Notes: a model not told the origin generated them from the sequence alone. A DNA stretch of 64,000 nucleotides from Lachnospiraceae oral taxon 107 str. F0167 (GCA_000209465.1 GL890583.1:257573-321572), one strand, 5' to 3'. Shown: positions 8,004 through 17,988, numbered from the stretch's first letter. A program made the numbers and translations.

Positions 8004-9410
8004 ATGAAAGATCGTTCGCTTGTAAAGAGTTTTAGACGAACCTTTGTAATGATTTTAATTTCCGGTATTCTTGCAACATTGATTACATATATAATTGCAA
8101 TACTGTTATATTTCGGAATTCAAAATATCGGTAAATATCCTGAAAATTTTTATGAAAAACAAATCCCCAAAATTGAAGCATATATTCATGAAAAAAATAC
8201 GGATTTGCTTTATGTAAAGGGAGAAAGCGGATTAAATAATACTATAAAAGGAAATGGAATAATGTATCAGGTCTTAAACAGTGAATGTGAGGTATTGTAC
8301 GGAACATACAAAGAGAGGGTATTTGCAGACACTGATAAACTTATTGATAAGATTAATACAACATTTGTATTAAAAGGAAGGTTTGCTTATATTGTTCCGA
8401 TTGGCAATGGCACAAAGATAGAAGGTGCCATAATACTTTTGTATAAGCTTGGAAATCCATATAAGAATATCGGAATAACCATAGCAGTTATTGCCATGCT
8501 TTCACCATTTTTGTACTTTATTATTTTTACAAGACTGTTTTCAACATCATTGGTAAATAAGATAAATCTTCCTCTACAGCTGTTGATAGAAGCTTCACAA
8601 AAGATAAAGGAAAAAGATTTGGATTTTGAGGTCAATTATCAATCTGACAATGAGCTTGGAAAACTATGCACTGCTTTTACGGAAATGAAAGATGAACTTA
8701 AAAAGTCGTTATTTTCTCAATGGAAAGCGGAACAGGAACGTATAGAGATGATTGAAGCACTGGCACATGATTTGAAAACTCCATTGTCTGTGATAATGGC
8801 ATATTCAGAGGCTTTGACAGATACAGATTCGATAGATGATGAAAAGTTGAAAACATATCTTAATGTTATAAACGGAAATGCAAAAAAAAGTTCCAATCTT
8901 GTTATGCAGATGCAGTACACTTCAGATTTGGAAAATGCAAATACAAATTCAGTGTTAAGAAATGTAAATTTGACTGAGTTTTTGAAAAAAAAGATAAGTC
9001 AATATAGATTTCAAGCAAAGCAAAAAGAAATTGATATTGTTTTAAATATAAATAGTGATTTGGGATGTGTGATGTTGGATATTGACAGACTTGAACGTAT
9101 CTTGGACAATATATTTTCAAACAGTTTACAATACACTCCGAATAAAGGAAGAATAAAATTTTTTGTAAATAAAGAAAATAATAAAATAGTTTATGAGATC
9201 TGTGATACAGGAAGCGGCTTCACTCAAAAAGATATGGATAAAGTATTTGACAGGTTTTATAGGGGTGATAAAGCCAGAAGCAGTGAAGGCGGTCATTTGG
9301 GACTGGGACTTTATATTGTAAAAAAATTGGTCGAACAACTTCATGGTTCCGTCATTATAAAAAATACGGCACTTAAAGGTGCCGATATAATATTTTGGCA
9401 TCCGGATTAA
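8004..9410 (+). CDS. Sensor histidine kinase of the exporter operon
   Basis: Membrane kinase of 468 residues. Membrane span 1 lies near residues 13-35, an extracytoplasmic loop of about 120 residues follows, span 2 is near 155-175, then a HAMP-like linker, a HisKA domain with phospho-acceptor His255 in LAHDLKTPLS, and a HATPase domain with N box NSLQYTPNKG, G1 DTGSGF and G2 GLGLYIVKKL. The medium-sized sensor loop fits NisK/CprK-type peptide sensors rather than the loop-less BceS type. It forms a pair with the regulator 16 bases upstream. A 9-bp hairpin lies in the convergent gap after it. Confidence 0.87.
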   Translation: MKDRSLVKSFRRTFVMILISGILATLITYIIAILLYFGIQNIGKYPENFYEKQIPKIEAYIHEKNTDLLYVKGESGLNNTIKGNGIMYQVLNSECEVLYGTYKERVFADTDKLIDKINTTFVLKGRFAYIVPIGNGTKIEGAIILLYKLGNPYKNIGITIAVIAMLSPFLYFIIFTRLFSTSLVNKINLPLQLLIEASQKIKEKDLDFEVNYQSDNELGKLCTAFTEMKDELKKSLFSQWKAEQERIEMIEALAHDLKTPLSVIMAYSEALTDTDSIDDEKLKTYLNVINGNAKKSSNLVMQMQYTSDLENANTNSVLRNVNLTEFLKKKISQYRFQAKQKEIDIVLNINSDLGCVMLDIDRLERILDNIFSNSLQYTPNKGRIKFFVNKENNKIVYEICDTGSGFTQKDMDKVFDRFYRGDKARSSEGGHLGLGLYIVKKLVEQLHGSVIIKNTALKGADIIFWHPD

Positions 9411-9435
9411 AGAGAATATAAGCAAATATCTACAG

Positions 9436-9465
9436 CAAACGACAAGGTAAAAACTATGTCGTTTG
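9436..9465. terminator. Hairpin in the convergent intergenic gap
   Basis: Perfect 9-bp stem CAAACGACA (9436-9444) with TGTCGTTTG (9457-9465), 12-base loop. It lies between the kinase stop and the stop of the minus-strand regulator. Neither side has a long T-run, so it is at best a weak bidirectional terminator. Confidence 0.4.
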
Positions 9466-9477
9466 GTGTAATAAGAG

Positions 9478-10569
9478 TTATAAATTCTGCTTTAAATTTT
9501 CTTCGCTTGGAGGGTAGCCGAATTTAGCCTTATATCTTTTGCTGAAATAAAAGATATCCACATAGCCGCATTCATTTGCTATGTCCACAATCTTCATATT
9601 GCTCATTCGAAGGAGCTTTTTGGCTTTTTCAAGCCTGTAATCCGACAAAGTCTGTTTTATGGTATTACCATATACTTTTTTAAATACCGTATTGATATAG
9701 GATGGATTTTTACCTATATTTTTTGCAATCTGTGCCACAGTATAATTTGAATCACAAAAATTATTTTCGATATCTTCAAGTATCTGCTTTCCGATCAGCT
9801 GCTCCTTTGTAAGTATGGTATTTAAACTCATACAGTCTATGCCGATTTCAAGGATAATTTCTTCAAGTTTTTCGATACTGTTTATTTCCTTATCAAAAAT
9901 ATTTTCCTGCATATATTGAACCAGAGTAAGGCTTTGTAATATATGGTATTTTATATCAAGACTGCCCAGCACTTCACGGATAAATTTATAAAGTGTGGAG
10001 GCATTATAATTATCCACTATATCTTTGGTATTTTCTTTTATAAAATCAGAGTAAGCTTCTTTATCCGAATTTGACATATATTTTATAACAAGGGGGCGTA
10101 TATTGCTGATATCCTTGGCTTTTATAAAGCTGTTTTCTTTTTTAAATAAACCTGATAAAAGAGCTATACTCCTGTCTTTTGGTATATTTTTGGATGATTC
10201 TATAACAGCAATACATTTATCCAGACTCTCAAGCAAAGCTTCCTCACTTATAGGCTTTGTGAGATAATCAAAAACTCCATATCGCATAGCCTCCACTGCA
10301 AAATTAAAATCATTATAACCTGAAAGAAGTATTATCTTTGTCTTTAAATTATTTTCAAAAACATATTTGGAAACTTCAAGACCGCTTATTGAAATCATTT
10401 TTATATCCAATAATAATAAGTCAATATTTGAAGCGGAGAGATATTTGATAACATCCTCTCCGTCTTCGCAGAGAGAAACTATATCAATATTCTCTCTGCT
10501 TTCTGAAATTATTTTTTCAAGTCTTGCCCGAATAAAATACTCATCATCTGCTATAATAAGCTTTATCAT
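9478..10569 (-). CDS. YesN-type response regulator with AraC-type DNA-binding domain
   Basis: 363 residues. The N-terminal receiver has ADDE at 7-10, phospho-acceptor Asp55 (LLLLDIKM) and conserved Lys in YLTKPISEE. A middle linker follows, then two helix-turn-helix motifs of the AraC family at the C-terminus (TVAQIAKNIGKNPSYINTVFKK and the segment ending IFYFSKRYKAKFG). This architecture regulates carbohydrate transport operons in Firmicutes. It overlaps its kinase gene by 26 bases and is divergent from the family-1 sugar importer at 12465, its probable target. Start ATG at 10567-10569 is preceded on the minus strand by AAGGAG. Confidence 0.88.
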   Translation of the reverse strand: MIKLIIADDEYFIRARLEKIISESRENIDIVSLCEDGEDVIKYLSASNIDLLLLDIKMISISGLEVSKYVFENNLKTKIILLSGYNDFNFAVEAMRYGVFDYLTKPISEEALLESLDKCIAVIESSKNIPKDRSIALLSGLFKKENSFIKAKDISNIRPLVIKYMSNSDKEAYSDFIKENTKDIVDNYNASTLYKFIREVLGSLDIKYHILQSLTLVQYMQENIFDKEINSIEKLEEIILEIGIDCMSLNTILTKEQLIGKQILEDIENNFCDSNYTVAQIAKNIGKNPSYINTVFKKVYGNTIKQTLSDYRLEKAKKLLRMSNMKIVDIANECGYVDIFYFSKRYKAKFGYPPSEENLKQNL

Positions 10570-12265
10570 AAAAACTCCTTTTTATTTTGAAGGAAATACT
10601 GCAACCTGAATTATTGTTTTTAAAATTAAGTTTATAATTGCCGCCATAATACAAATTTAAAATTCTGTTTATATGTTTCAGGGCAAAATGTCGATTGTTT
10701 ACAGTATCATCATTAAGTATCAAATCAAGATTTTTCATATCTATTCCAAAACCGTTGTCGGAAATATTAAATAAAATATTGTCTTCATCTTGGTCAACAC
10801 GGATATCTATTTGTCCCTTGTATTTTAACCCCTTGATACCATGATAGATACTGTTTTCAGCCAGAGGAAGCAGTATTAGCTTGGGGCATTTAAAATTTTT
10901 TAATTCCTCCGTACAGGAAATGCTGTATTCAAATTTATCATGATATCTTATTGCCATAATATCAAGGTATGCCTTGCAGGTATTGAGTTCTTCTCCTACT
11001 TTTACAAAGCTTTTACCAAGACTTAGACTTCCACGATAAAATTTTGAAAGGTTCATAACCAGTTCCATCAATGTTTTCTTCTCATCAAGGCTTGCCAAAG
11101 AATATATATTATCCAAGGTATTATATAAAAAATGCGGTTTTATCTGCTCATTTACCTTGTCTATCTCAAGTCGGTTTTTTTCTTTTTCAATGTCGATAAG
11201 TTTATTTTTTAAATCATTTTGTGACTTTAACATTATATTAAAATCACCTATAAGCTCCTTCATTTCAGGAGAGTCTGCATTATAGGAAAACTCTTTCCAA
11301 TGTCCCTTACTTACAAAATGTGTATGTTCAACAAGAGCATATATGGGCTTGCTGAGACTTTTTGCAATGTTTTTTGACATAAAAAGTGCCAAAGCAAGTG
11401 AAAAGCATGTTGTAATAAAAAACACAATGCCTATTGTAAGGGCAGGCTTTATAAAAAAGAAAAGGGGTATAACATGTACAAGCTTCCAAGGATAGGTTTT
11501 TAGTTGCATGGTATTTACAAAGCCATATCTTGAAAATATATGCCCGGATTGTCCTGATTTTATAGTACCAAGTATAGTATCGGTAAGAGTGGTATTTCCG
11601 TTTAAATAATTTGATTTACTTATAATATTAAGCTCATTGTCCAAAATAAGATAAAAGGAATTGGATGTATCTGAAACACTGTATATATCGGATATACTTT
11701 TTTCCGATATTATAAGTTCTATATAGCCGTACAAATCACCGCTTCTATAGTCATATATAGGATGAACATAGGAGAATGTGTCAATCAGGTCATCACTTGA
11801 ATTATCATATTTATTTGTGGCAAACCATTTGCCCCCTGTTACCTTGATGGTTTTAAAGTCACCGGGATATGGCTTTCTTTCAGAGCTTATAATTATATTG
11901 TAGTCTTTATCATATATGCTGATACCGAAAATATAGGGTGCCGGATAAATAAGCTTATAAATTTCAAGGCTCATATTTATCTTCTGAGGTGAAAAATACT
12001 TATTATCATTATAATAGGTGCTCAGACTGTTCTGTATTACATCACTGTTTAGTAAAAGTCTGGAATAATGTGTGGCGGATGTAAAATAATGATCAAGCCT
12101 GTTTTCTATATGACTTAGCTGTATATCCGACGCCTCGATTCGGTCATTGGTATAATAAAATATAAAAATTATACTTGTGATAAAAAACAGTATACCGACC
12201 GGAAGCAGCACCATAATTCTAAGCCCGTCAAATAATTGTAAATAAATGCTTTTATTTTTCTTCAA
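10544..12265 (-). CDS. YesM-type sensor histidine kinase
   Basis: 573 residues. It has an N-terminal membrane span (near 15-38), a large extracellular dCache-like sensor of about 230 residues, a second span near 270-295, HAMP, then the His_kinase/HATPase pair typical of the LytS/YesM group. The phospho-acceptor His is in EQIKPHFLYNTLDNIYS; ATP-binding motifs are PLAENSIYHGIKG and SDNGFGID. It partners the YesN-like regulator and probably senses an extracellular glycan or a binding-protein/sugar complex, turning on the divergent import operon. The A/T-rich 199-base divergent region has a TATAAT with no good -35, fitting activator dependence. Confidence 0.87.
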   Translation of the reverse strand: MKKNKSIYLQLFDGLRIMVLLPVGILFFITSIIFIFYYTNDRIEASDIQLSHIENRLDHYFTSATHYSRLLLNSDVIQNSLSTYYNDNKYFSPQKINMSLEIYKLIYPAPYIFGISIYDKDYNIIISSERKPYPGDFKTIKVTGGKWFATNKYDNSSDDLIDTFSYVHPIYDYRSGDLYGYIELIISEKSISDIYSVSDTSNSFYLILDNELNIISKSNYLNGNTTLTDTILGTIKSGQSGHIFSRYGFVNTMQLKTYPWKLVHVIPLFFFIKPALTIGIVFFITTCFSLALALFMSKNIAKSLSKPIYALVEHTHFVSKGHWKEFSYNADSPEMKELIGDFNIMLKSQNDLKNKLIDIEKEKNRLEIDKVNEQIKPHFLYNTLDNIYSLASLDEKKTLMELVMNLSKFYRGSLSLGKSFVKVGEELNTCKAYLDIMAIRYHDKFEYSISCTEELKNFKCPKLILLPLAENSIYHGIKGLKYKGQIDIRVDQDEDNILFNISDNGFGIDMKNLDLILNDDTVNNRHFALKHINRILNLYYGGNYKLNFKNNNSGCSISFKIKRSFYDKAYYSR

Positions 12266-12419
12266 AACAAACTCCTGAATATAATAAAATTTTGATTATT
12301 AAAATTTTAACTATTGTAATATAAATTTATTAAAAATTTATAGAAATAATTATACATGCCAATATTTAAAATGACAAGAAATCTATAAAAATTCCATAGG
12401 AGTACATTAATAAAATTGT

Positions 12420-12425
12420 TATAAT
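12420..12425 (+). promoter_or_regulatory. Candidate -10 element of the sugar import operon
   Basis: TATAAT about 40 bases before the start codon of the binding-protein gene. The position 17 bases upstream shows no good -35 (around CATAGGAG), as expected for a promoter that needs an AraC-type activator. An ATAAATTT/AAATTTAT inverted repeat at 12321-12341 lies in the same divergent region. Both functions are inferred. Confidence 0.4.
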
Positions 12426-12464
12426 CAAGGCATAAATTTTGTATCGTGTTTTGAAGGAGGATTT

Positions 12465-13823
12465 ATGAAATTAAAGAAAATTGCGATGCTTGGTATGGCT
12501 TTGGCTTTATCAATTGGAGCACTTACAGCTTGCGGCTCGGGAAACAAGGCGGGAGGAGATACACAAAACAGTGCCGAATCTTCTAAAGAAGCTTCTGATT
12601 CAGGTGAAAAAATCAAGATCAGACTGCTTACTCGTATGGCAGGAACTTCCGATATAGTGAAGATCTATAACAGTATCTTGGACGAGTTTAAGGCAAAGCA
12701 TCCTGAAGTGGAGATTATTGATGATTCACAGGGTGATGAGAGTGCTTTTAACAATATTTTATCTACAGATATGGCATCCGGAAAGATGGCAAATATATAC
12801 CGTGTACAGGGTGTAGCCAATCTTCAAAAATATATTGATAACGGATTTTTACTTGATGTCAAGCCATATCTTGATGCCGACCCTGAGTGGGGCAAGAGTT
12901 TTGCACCGGGTGCATTGTCATACTACAGTGTACCGGGCAAGGAAGGAACGTATGCGGTTCCGATGGAGTCGGGCCTTATAGGAGTTTATTATCATGAAAA
13001 TATATTAAAAGAGGCAGGAATAGAGACATTCCCACAGACATGGGATGATTTATTGGCTGCTATTGAGAAGTTAAATGCAAATGGTGTTACACCTATAGCT
13101 CTCGGAGAAAGCTCAAACTATATGGGTGGACATTTACATGATCAAATCTTCTACAAATGGCTTGGAACAGAGGCTGCAAAGGAACTTGGAAACAGAAGCA
13201 AAAAGTGGACGGATCCTGATGTAGTACAAACACTTCAGTATATAAAGGATTTAATTGATGCAAAGGCATTTGATCCTAATGCGGTAGGTATGCAGGATGA
13301 TATTGCAATGACAGCTTTCCAAAACGGTGAGGCTGCAATGGTGGTTACAGGACCTTGGATGATAGGAAGGTTTGTTGATCCTGAAAAGACACCGGTACAT
13401 GATGATATCAAACTTGCTAAATTCCCATATTTTAAGGACAAGCCGGAATTTAAGAACAATGATATGCAGGTAATCAGCCCATATATGATCAATGGTAAGC
13501 TTGAAGGAAAGGAGCTTGAACTTACAATAGAACTTGTAAAAATGTTGACAAGTAAGGAAGCTGCAAAGAGATATGCCGAAGAGGCTCAGTTTATTATGCC
13601 TATAGAGGGTGTTGATATTGATGAGAGCAAGGTTAGTCCTTTGTTTATCGAAAGCATGAAACTTGGTGCTACAAGTGAAGGCATCGGTGTGGATGTATTT
13701 GACTTTGATGAACTTACATCTATGCAGGACAGAACAAGAAACTCAATAATGAGCTTGTTTACAGGAGCAAGTGCAGAGGAAGCTGCAGCAGAGATTCAGG
13801 CTGAAATAGATAATGCAAAATAA
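12465..13823 (+). CDS. Family-1 extracellular sugar-binding lipoprotein
   Basis: 452-residue solute-binding protein (SBP_bac_1), captures an oligosaccharide for the two permeases downstream. ATG 12465 follows AAGGAGGA. Signal peptide MKLKKIAMLGMALALSIG ends in lipobox LTAC (Cys23), then a Gly/Ser/Asp-rich linker. The motif KANGVTPIALG-type segment (NANGVTPIALGES) and the late GPWMIGRF are typical of oligosaccharide-binding proteins of Firmicutes. No ATPase gene is in the operon; such systems usually share an MsmK/UgpC-type ATPase encoded elsewhere. Nearby GH29 and the YesMN pair suggest a fucosylated glycan as substrate, which is inference. Confidence 0.9.
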   Translation: MKLKKIAMLGMALALSIGALTACGSGNKAGGDTQNSAESSKEASDSGEKIKIRLLTRMAGTSDIVKIYNSILDEFKAKHPEVEIIDDSQGDESAFNNILSTDMASGKMANIYRVQGVANLQKYIDNGFLLDVKPYLDADPEWGKSFAPGALSYYSVPGKEGTYAVPMESGLIGVYYHENILKEAGIETFPQTWDDLLAAIEKLNANGVTPIALGESSNYMGGHLHDQIFYKWLGTEAAKELGNRSKKWTDPDVVQTLQYIKDLIDAKAFDPNAVGMQDDIAMTAFQNGEAAMVVTGPWMIGRFVDPEKTPVHDDIKLAKFPYFKDKPEFKNNDMQVISPYMINGKLEGKELELTIELVKMLTSKEAAKRYAEEAQFIMPIEGVDIDESKVSPLFIESMKLGATSEGIGVDVFDFDELTSMQDRTRNSIMSLFTGASAEEAAAEIQAEIDNAK

Positions 13824-13865
13824 GAATAGCTTAGAATATGATTAAACTAAGCTTGTAGAGTTATT

Positions 13866-13897
13866 AGGGCTGTTTGTTATTTCAAACAGCCCTGTTT
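13866..13897 (+). terminator. Intra-operon hairpin after the binding-protein gene
   Basis: Perfect 11-bp stem AGGGCTGTTTG (13866-13876) with CAAACAGCCCT (13883-13893), 6-base loop, then GTTTT. It sits between binding-protein and permease genes, as in the other two importer operons of this window, and probably lowers downstream expression. Confidence 0.8.
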
Positions 13898-13920
13898 TAA
13901 TAAAGATTGAGGAGGTAAAA

Positions 13921-14811
13921 ATGATAAAGCTAAAAACTGCCAAAGCAAAATTTACTATTTTTTTATTTATCCTGCCGGCATTACTTTTATATACAATTTT
14001 TCAACTTATACCAATTATAGGGGGTATTTATTTTTCCTTTGTGGAATGGGACGGTTTGGCAGGTACCAAGCTGACATTTGTAGGTTTTGAAAACTATGTG
14101 AGCGCATTTCATAATAAGCAGTTTATACTCTCGCTTTCAAATATGGCAAGAATGGTTATATTCAGTGTGCTTTTTCATACACCTATAGCACTTCTTCTGG
14201 CTGTGGCTGTGAATGCAAAGCTTAAGGGTTACAGATTATTTAAAACTATATTTTTTGTGCCGACAGTATTTCCTATGACCGCCATAGGTCTTATGTGGTA
14301 TTTTGTATTTATGCCTACAGGTGCTCTAAATACATTGCTTAAAAATATCGGATTAAAGCAGTTTGCTATTCCCTGGCTTGTAAATAAAGCCACGGCTATG
14401 AATACCATAGTGGGTGTAAATGTATGGGCAGGTATAGGCTATTATATGGTAATTATACTTGCGGGACTTACAGTAATTCCGAAAGATTTGTATGAGGCGG
14501 CATCTATTGACGGTGCAAATCCGGTACAGATGTTTTTTAATGTTACAATACCTATGTTAAAGCCGACCTTAATAATGTGTATAGTTATGGATATTATAGG
14601 AAGCGTGAAGGTATTTGACCTTGTATATGCTATGACAAGCGGAGGTCCTAACGGACTTACAAATCTTCCTACAACACTTATGATAAGTGAGGCATTTAAA
14701 TACAGCCACTACGGAGTGGGTTCTGCTATCGGTATTATCATAATGCTTATCTGCCTTGTAGGAACTGTAGGAAGCAATAAATTATTAAATAAGGGAAGGA
14801 GAGCGGAATAA
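13921..14811 (+). CDS. Sugar ABC transporter permease, MalF/UgpA type
   Basis: 296-residue membrane protein with six hydrophobic segments. The cytoplasmic EAA loop reads YEAASIDGANPVQMFFNVTIPML, which docks onto the shared ATPase. Start ATG 13921 has GAGGAGG upstream. Its stop is 1 base before the next start, so translation is coupled with the MalG-type partner. Together with the upstream binding protein it forms a CUT1 oligosaccharide importer. Confidence 0.92.
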   Translation: MIKLKTAKAKFTIFLFILPALLLYTIFQLIPIIGGIYFSFVEWDGLAGTKLTFVGFENYVSAFHNKQFILSLSNMARMVIFSVLFHTPIALLLAVAVNAKLKGYRLFKTIFFVPTVFPMTAIGLMWYFVFMPTGALNTLLKNIGLKQFAIPWLVNKATAMNTIVGVNVWAGIGYYMVIILAGLTVIPKDLYEAASIDGANPVQMFFNVTIPMLKPTLIMCIVMDIIGSVKVFDLVYAMTSGGPNGLTNLPTTLMISEAFKYSHYGVGSAIGIIIMLICLVGTVGSNKLLNKGRRAE

Positions 14812-14812
14812 T

Positions 14813-15640
14813 ATGAAAAAAAATATAAGTATGAAGGTGGTGGCATATACCTTCCTTATTGTTATGGCGATTATTTTTATAATGCCTATGTTATTTACCA
14901 TTATTTCCTCCTTAAAAACAAAATTGGATATTTTTTCCGATCCTTTTGCACTTCCAAAGAATCCACAGTGGAAGAATTATGTGATTGCATGGAAAGATGC
15001 AAATATGAGTGCCTATTTTATAAACTCGGTAATACAGTCAGGCTCTACAGTCATTTTAACAAGTCTTATTTCAACCATGGCGGCATATGCACTTGCGAGA
15101 TTTGATTTTAAATTAAATAAAGTACTTGTAATTGTATTTATGCTGGGTATGATGGTACCTATGCACACAATCTTGGTTCCGGTATCCTATATTATAGGAC
15201 TCTTTAATTTAAAGAATAATATTTTTGCCTTGGTACTTGTTTATGTGGCATTTAATCTGCCCTTCAGTATTATGGTAATGATAACCTTTATGAAGGGAGT
15301 AAACCGTTCGCTTGAGGAGGCGGCTATTATAGACGGTGCGAGTTATTTTCAGATATATTCAAAAATAATGATACCTCTTACATTGCCGGCTATATCCACC
15401 ATATCAATATTTAATTTTATGGGTGCATGGAATAATATTCTTTTCCCACTACTGTTTATAAATGATAAGAGATTGCGTCCGATATCTTTGGGACTGCTTA
15501 ATTTCAGCGGAGAGAGAGGTTCGGAGTACGGACTTATGATGGCAGGTATTGTAATAACTGTAGCGGTACCTCTGGCTATATATCTTTTGTTCCAGGAAAA
15601 GGTGGAGAGCGGTCTTGCATCCGGAGCGGTAAAGGAGTAA
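14813..15640 (+). CDS. Sugar ABC transporter permease, MalG/UgpE type
   Basis: 275 residues, six membrane segments, EAA loop EEAAIIDGASYFQIYSKIMIPLT. Second permease of the CUT1 importer. ATG 14813 follows GGAAGGAGAGCGG at the end of the preceding gene. The next gene starts two bases after its stop, so the transglutaminase-like protein is produced in the same operon. No ATPase is encoded here. Confidence 0.92.
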   Translation: MKKNISMKVVAYTFLIVMAIIFIMPMLFTIISSLKTKLDIFSDPFALPKNPQWKNYVIAWKDANMSAYFINSVIQSGSTVILTSLISTMAAYALARFDFKLNKVLVIVFMLGMMVPMHTILVPVSYIIGLFNLKNNIFALVLVYVAFNLPFSIMVMITFMKGVNRSLEEAAIIDGASYFQIYSKIMIPLTLPAISTISIFNFMGAWNNILFPLLFINDKRLRPISLGLLNFSGERGSEYGLMMAGIVITVAVPLAIYLLFQEKVESGLASGAVKE

Positions 15641-15642
15641 AT

Positions 15643-17988
15643 ATGTGCGAATATTTTATTGAAATGGAAGACAGACTTAAAAATCATCCTTTTGCAGATT
15701 CAATAAAGGACTTTATTTTGGGCTTTGAAGATGAAGAGCTTAAAAAATATCTTTCATTTTTATATTTACATATGCCATATGCCGATATAGCAAATGTAGA
15801 TAAGGAAATTATTTTAGATTATGCAAGAGCAGGTGTGCACTTAAGAAATACAAGATGCAAAGAGCTTGATGAAGATATATTTTTAAACTATGTATTATTT
15901 CACAGAATCGGAAGTGAAAAGATAGTTGCAAACAGAACATATTTTTATGAGCTTGTAAAGGACTTGCTTGGTGATTCGGAAAAAGAAAATGTTATAAAAT
16001 TAAATTATTTTTGCGGTAAGAATGTTACCTATAGAACAACCGATATCAGAACACTTGATCCTATAACAGTATATAATTCAAGTTTTGGAAGATGTGGTGA
16101 GGAATCGATTTTTGGAGTATCTGTATTCAGAGCCGCAGGTATACCCGCAAGACAGATTTATGTACCGCTTTGGGCTCATTGTGATGACAATCACGCCTGG
16201 GTAGAGGTTTATGTGGATAATGACTGGCATTATCTTGGAGCCTGTGAACCCGAGGAGATACTTGATAAGGGATGGTTTGATGATGCATCAGCCAGAGCTA
16301 TGATTGTCAAAAATATTTTATATGGAAATATTAAAAAAGAAGCCAAGGACTATCTGGGCTTTAATGCAGGGCTTTATGAAATAAATCAGACAAAAAGATA
16401 TGCGGATACAAAGCATATAAAGATATATTTATATGATGGGGATAAAATTCTTTCAAATATTGATTTTAATATCTGTCTTATGAATTTTGCCATGTTTTCA
16501 CCTATTATAAAGGCAAAAACAGATATGGAAGGAGCCTATAAGACGGATATAGGCATAGGAAATGTATTTTTAAGTCTTTATAGGGAGAAGAATTATATTA
16601 TACCCTTGGATTTAAAGGATAATGATGTTTTTTATGTAGATATAAGGGATTTTGAACCTGAATATAATAAGTATAAAGAATTTTTCATAAATGTACCGCA
16701 GGCAAGCAACAGAAACAGAAAAAAAGCTCCTGTAAAAAAGGACAGCGGATATAAAATAAAAGATTTCCCAAATGAAGAGGTAAGAGCGCAGGCTATGGAT
16801 GAGGGAATGAGTTCACTTTGGGAGATATTATCGGAAAAGGATAAGAGAGATATAAGTATTGATGTATTAAGAGACTGCCGGAAGGCGGAAAATATACATT
16901 GTGTGAATGATGATATTTATTTGAATTATATTCAAAATCCCAGAGTATATTTTGAACATTTGGAGGTTTGCAGAGATTTATTTAAGTCAAAGTTTTCAGA
17001 TGTAAATGAAATACTTGATTTTGTAAAGGATATAAGACTTACAAGAGAAAAGCCTGTTACAGGCTCAACAGGAGTATATTATACAAAGATTTCCAATGCT
17101 CTTTCCGTAAAGATATTTGTTGTAAATGTATTAAGATCTATGGGCATTGCTTCCAAGCTTGTAAATGCGGATGTGTATTTATATGATGGGGAAGGATTTA
17201 GAATTTTTACAGAGCTTTCAAAAATACTGGATAGCTTAAAATATATTGACAGCTGCTGTATCAGGGAAGAAACCGATACAAAGGGTATGGCAAGATTATG
17301 TATCAAGGGAGATCTTAGCGGTTTTGGCGAGTCTTTTTCCATATCAAAATTTGATATTTTTGAAAATAATCTTATTTCGCTGGATAAGAGCAGTATTAAA
17401 GAAAACATGGAACTTCCTGAGGGAGAATATGTTTTGGCGACTCAAAACAGGCTTCCGAACGGAAATATATGTGCTAAATATAATATTTTAAATTTAAAGG
17501 CTGACTCAAAGCTTGAGGTAGAGTTAGAGTATATGCATGCAGATATAAAGGATATGCTCTCAAGCTATACATTGCCAAAGGATTTGCAGGAAAGCCTCGG
17601 TATCTTGGAAAACAGTGATGATATAAGTCTTACTATATGGCTAGAGGAGGAAGAGGAGCCTTCTCAGCATATTGCAAATGATCTTATCTTAAAGGATGAA
17701 TTATTAAAAGATATTAAGCTTAATCTTTTATTTACAAATGAATTTGAGAGAAAAGACAGCGCAATAAATGAACTTTTGGAAAAAAGTAAAAATAATGATA
17801 TATATACAAATCTTGGAGAGATTTTACAGGAGGCTTTTGGAAGAAGTACTTTTGTAAATCATGAGACATTGCCCATAGTTGCACTGTGTAAAGGTGTAAA
17901 GGTGGTATATGCTTTTAGCGGATATCAGGTCGGAAGCGGCAATATTATAGAGAAGATAATAAGTATATTAAGGAGCGGTAATGAATAA
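15643..17988 (+). CDS. Large transglutaminase-like domain protein
   Basis: 781 residues, no signal peptide or membrane span, so probably cytoplasmic. The middle of the N-terminal half carries a transglutaminase/papain-like core: Cys151 in FGRCGEES, then His184 in DNHAWVEVY, then an acidic residue in the CEPEE segment where families usually have Asp. The following segment looks like beta-rich repeats. The C-terminal 400 residues are not recognisable to me, but residues near 455-500 (VKDIRLTREKPVTGS) again resemble the edge of a transglutaminase domain, perhaps a degenerate duplicate. It lies between the sugar permeases and a fucosidase, so a role in glycopeptide or glycoprotein processing is plausible but only inferred. 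AAGGAG before ATG 15643 sets the start. Confidence 0.75.
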   Translation: MCEYFIEMEDRLKNHPFADSIKDFILGFEDEELKKYLSFLYLHMPYADIANVDKEIILDYARAGVHLRNTRCKELDEDIFLNYVLFHRIGSEKIVANRTYFYELVKDLLGDSEKENVIKLNYFCGKNVTYRTTDIRTLDPITVYNSSFGRCGEESIFGVSVFRAAGIPARQIYVPLWAHCDDNHAWVEVYVDNDWHYLGACEPEEILDKGWFDDASARAMIVKNILYGNIKKEAKDYLGFNAGLYEINQTKRYADTKHIKIYLYDGDKILSNIDFNICLMNFAMFSPIIKAKTDMEGAYKTDIGIGNVFLSLYREKNYIIPLDLKDNDVFYVDIRDFEPEYNKYKEFFINVPQASNRNRKKAPVKKDSGYKIKDFPNEEVRAQAMDEGMSSLWEILSEKDKRDISIDVLRDCRKAENIHCVNDDIYLNYIQNPRVYFEHLEVCRDLFKSKFSDVNEILDFVKDIRLTREKPVTGSTGVYYTKISNALSVKIFVVNVLRSMGIASKLVNADVYLYDGEGFRIFTELSKILDSLKYIDSCCIREETDTKGMARLCIKGDLSGFGESFSISKFDIFENNLISLDKSSIKENMELPEGEYVLATQNRLPNGNICAKYNILNLKADSKLEVELEYMHADIKDMLSSYTLPKDLQESLGILENSDDISLTIWLEEEEEPSQHIANDLILKDELLKDIKLNLLFTNEFERKDSAINELLEKSKNNDIYTNLGEILQEAFGRSTFVNHETLPIVALCKGVKVVYAFSGYQVGSGNIIEKIISILRSGNE

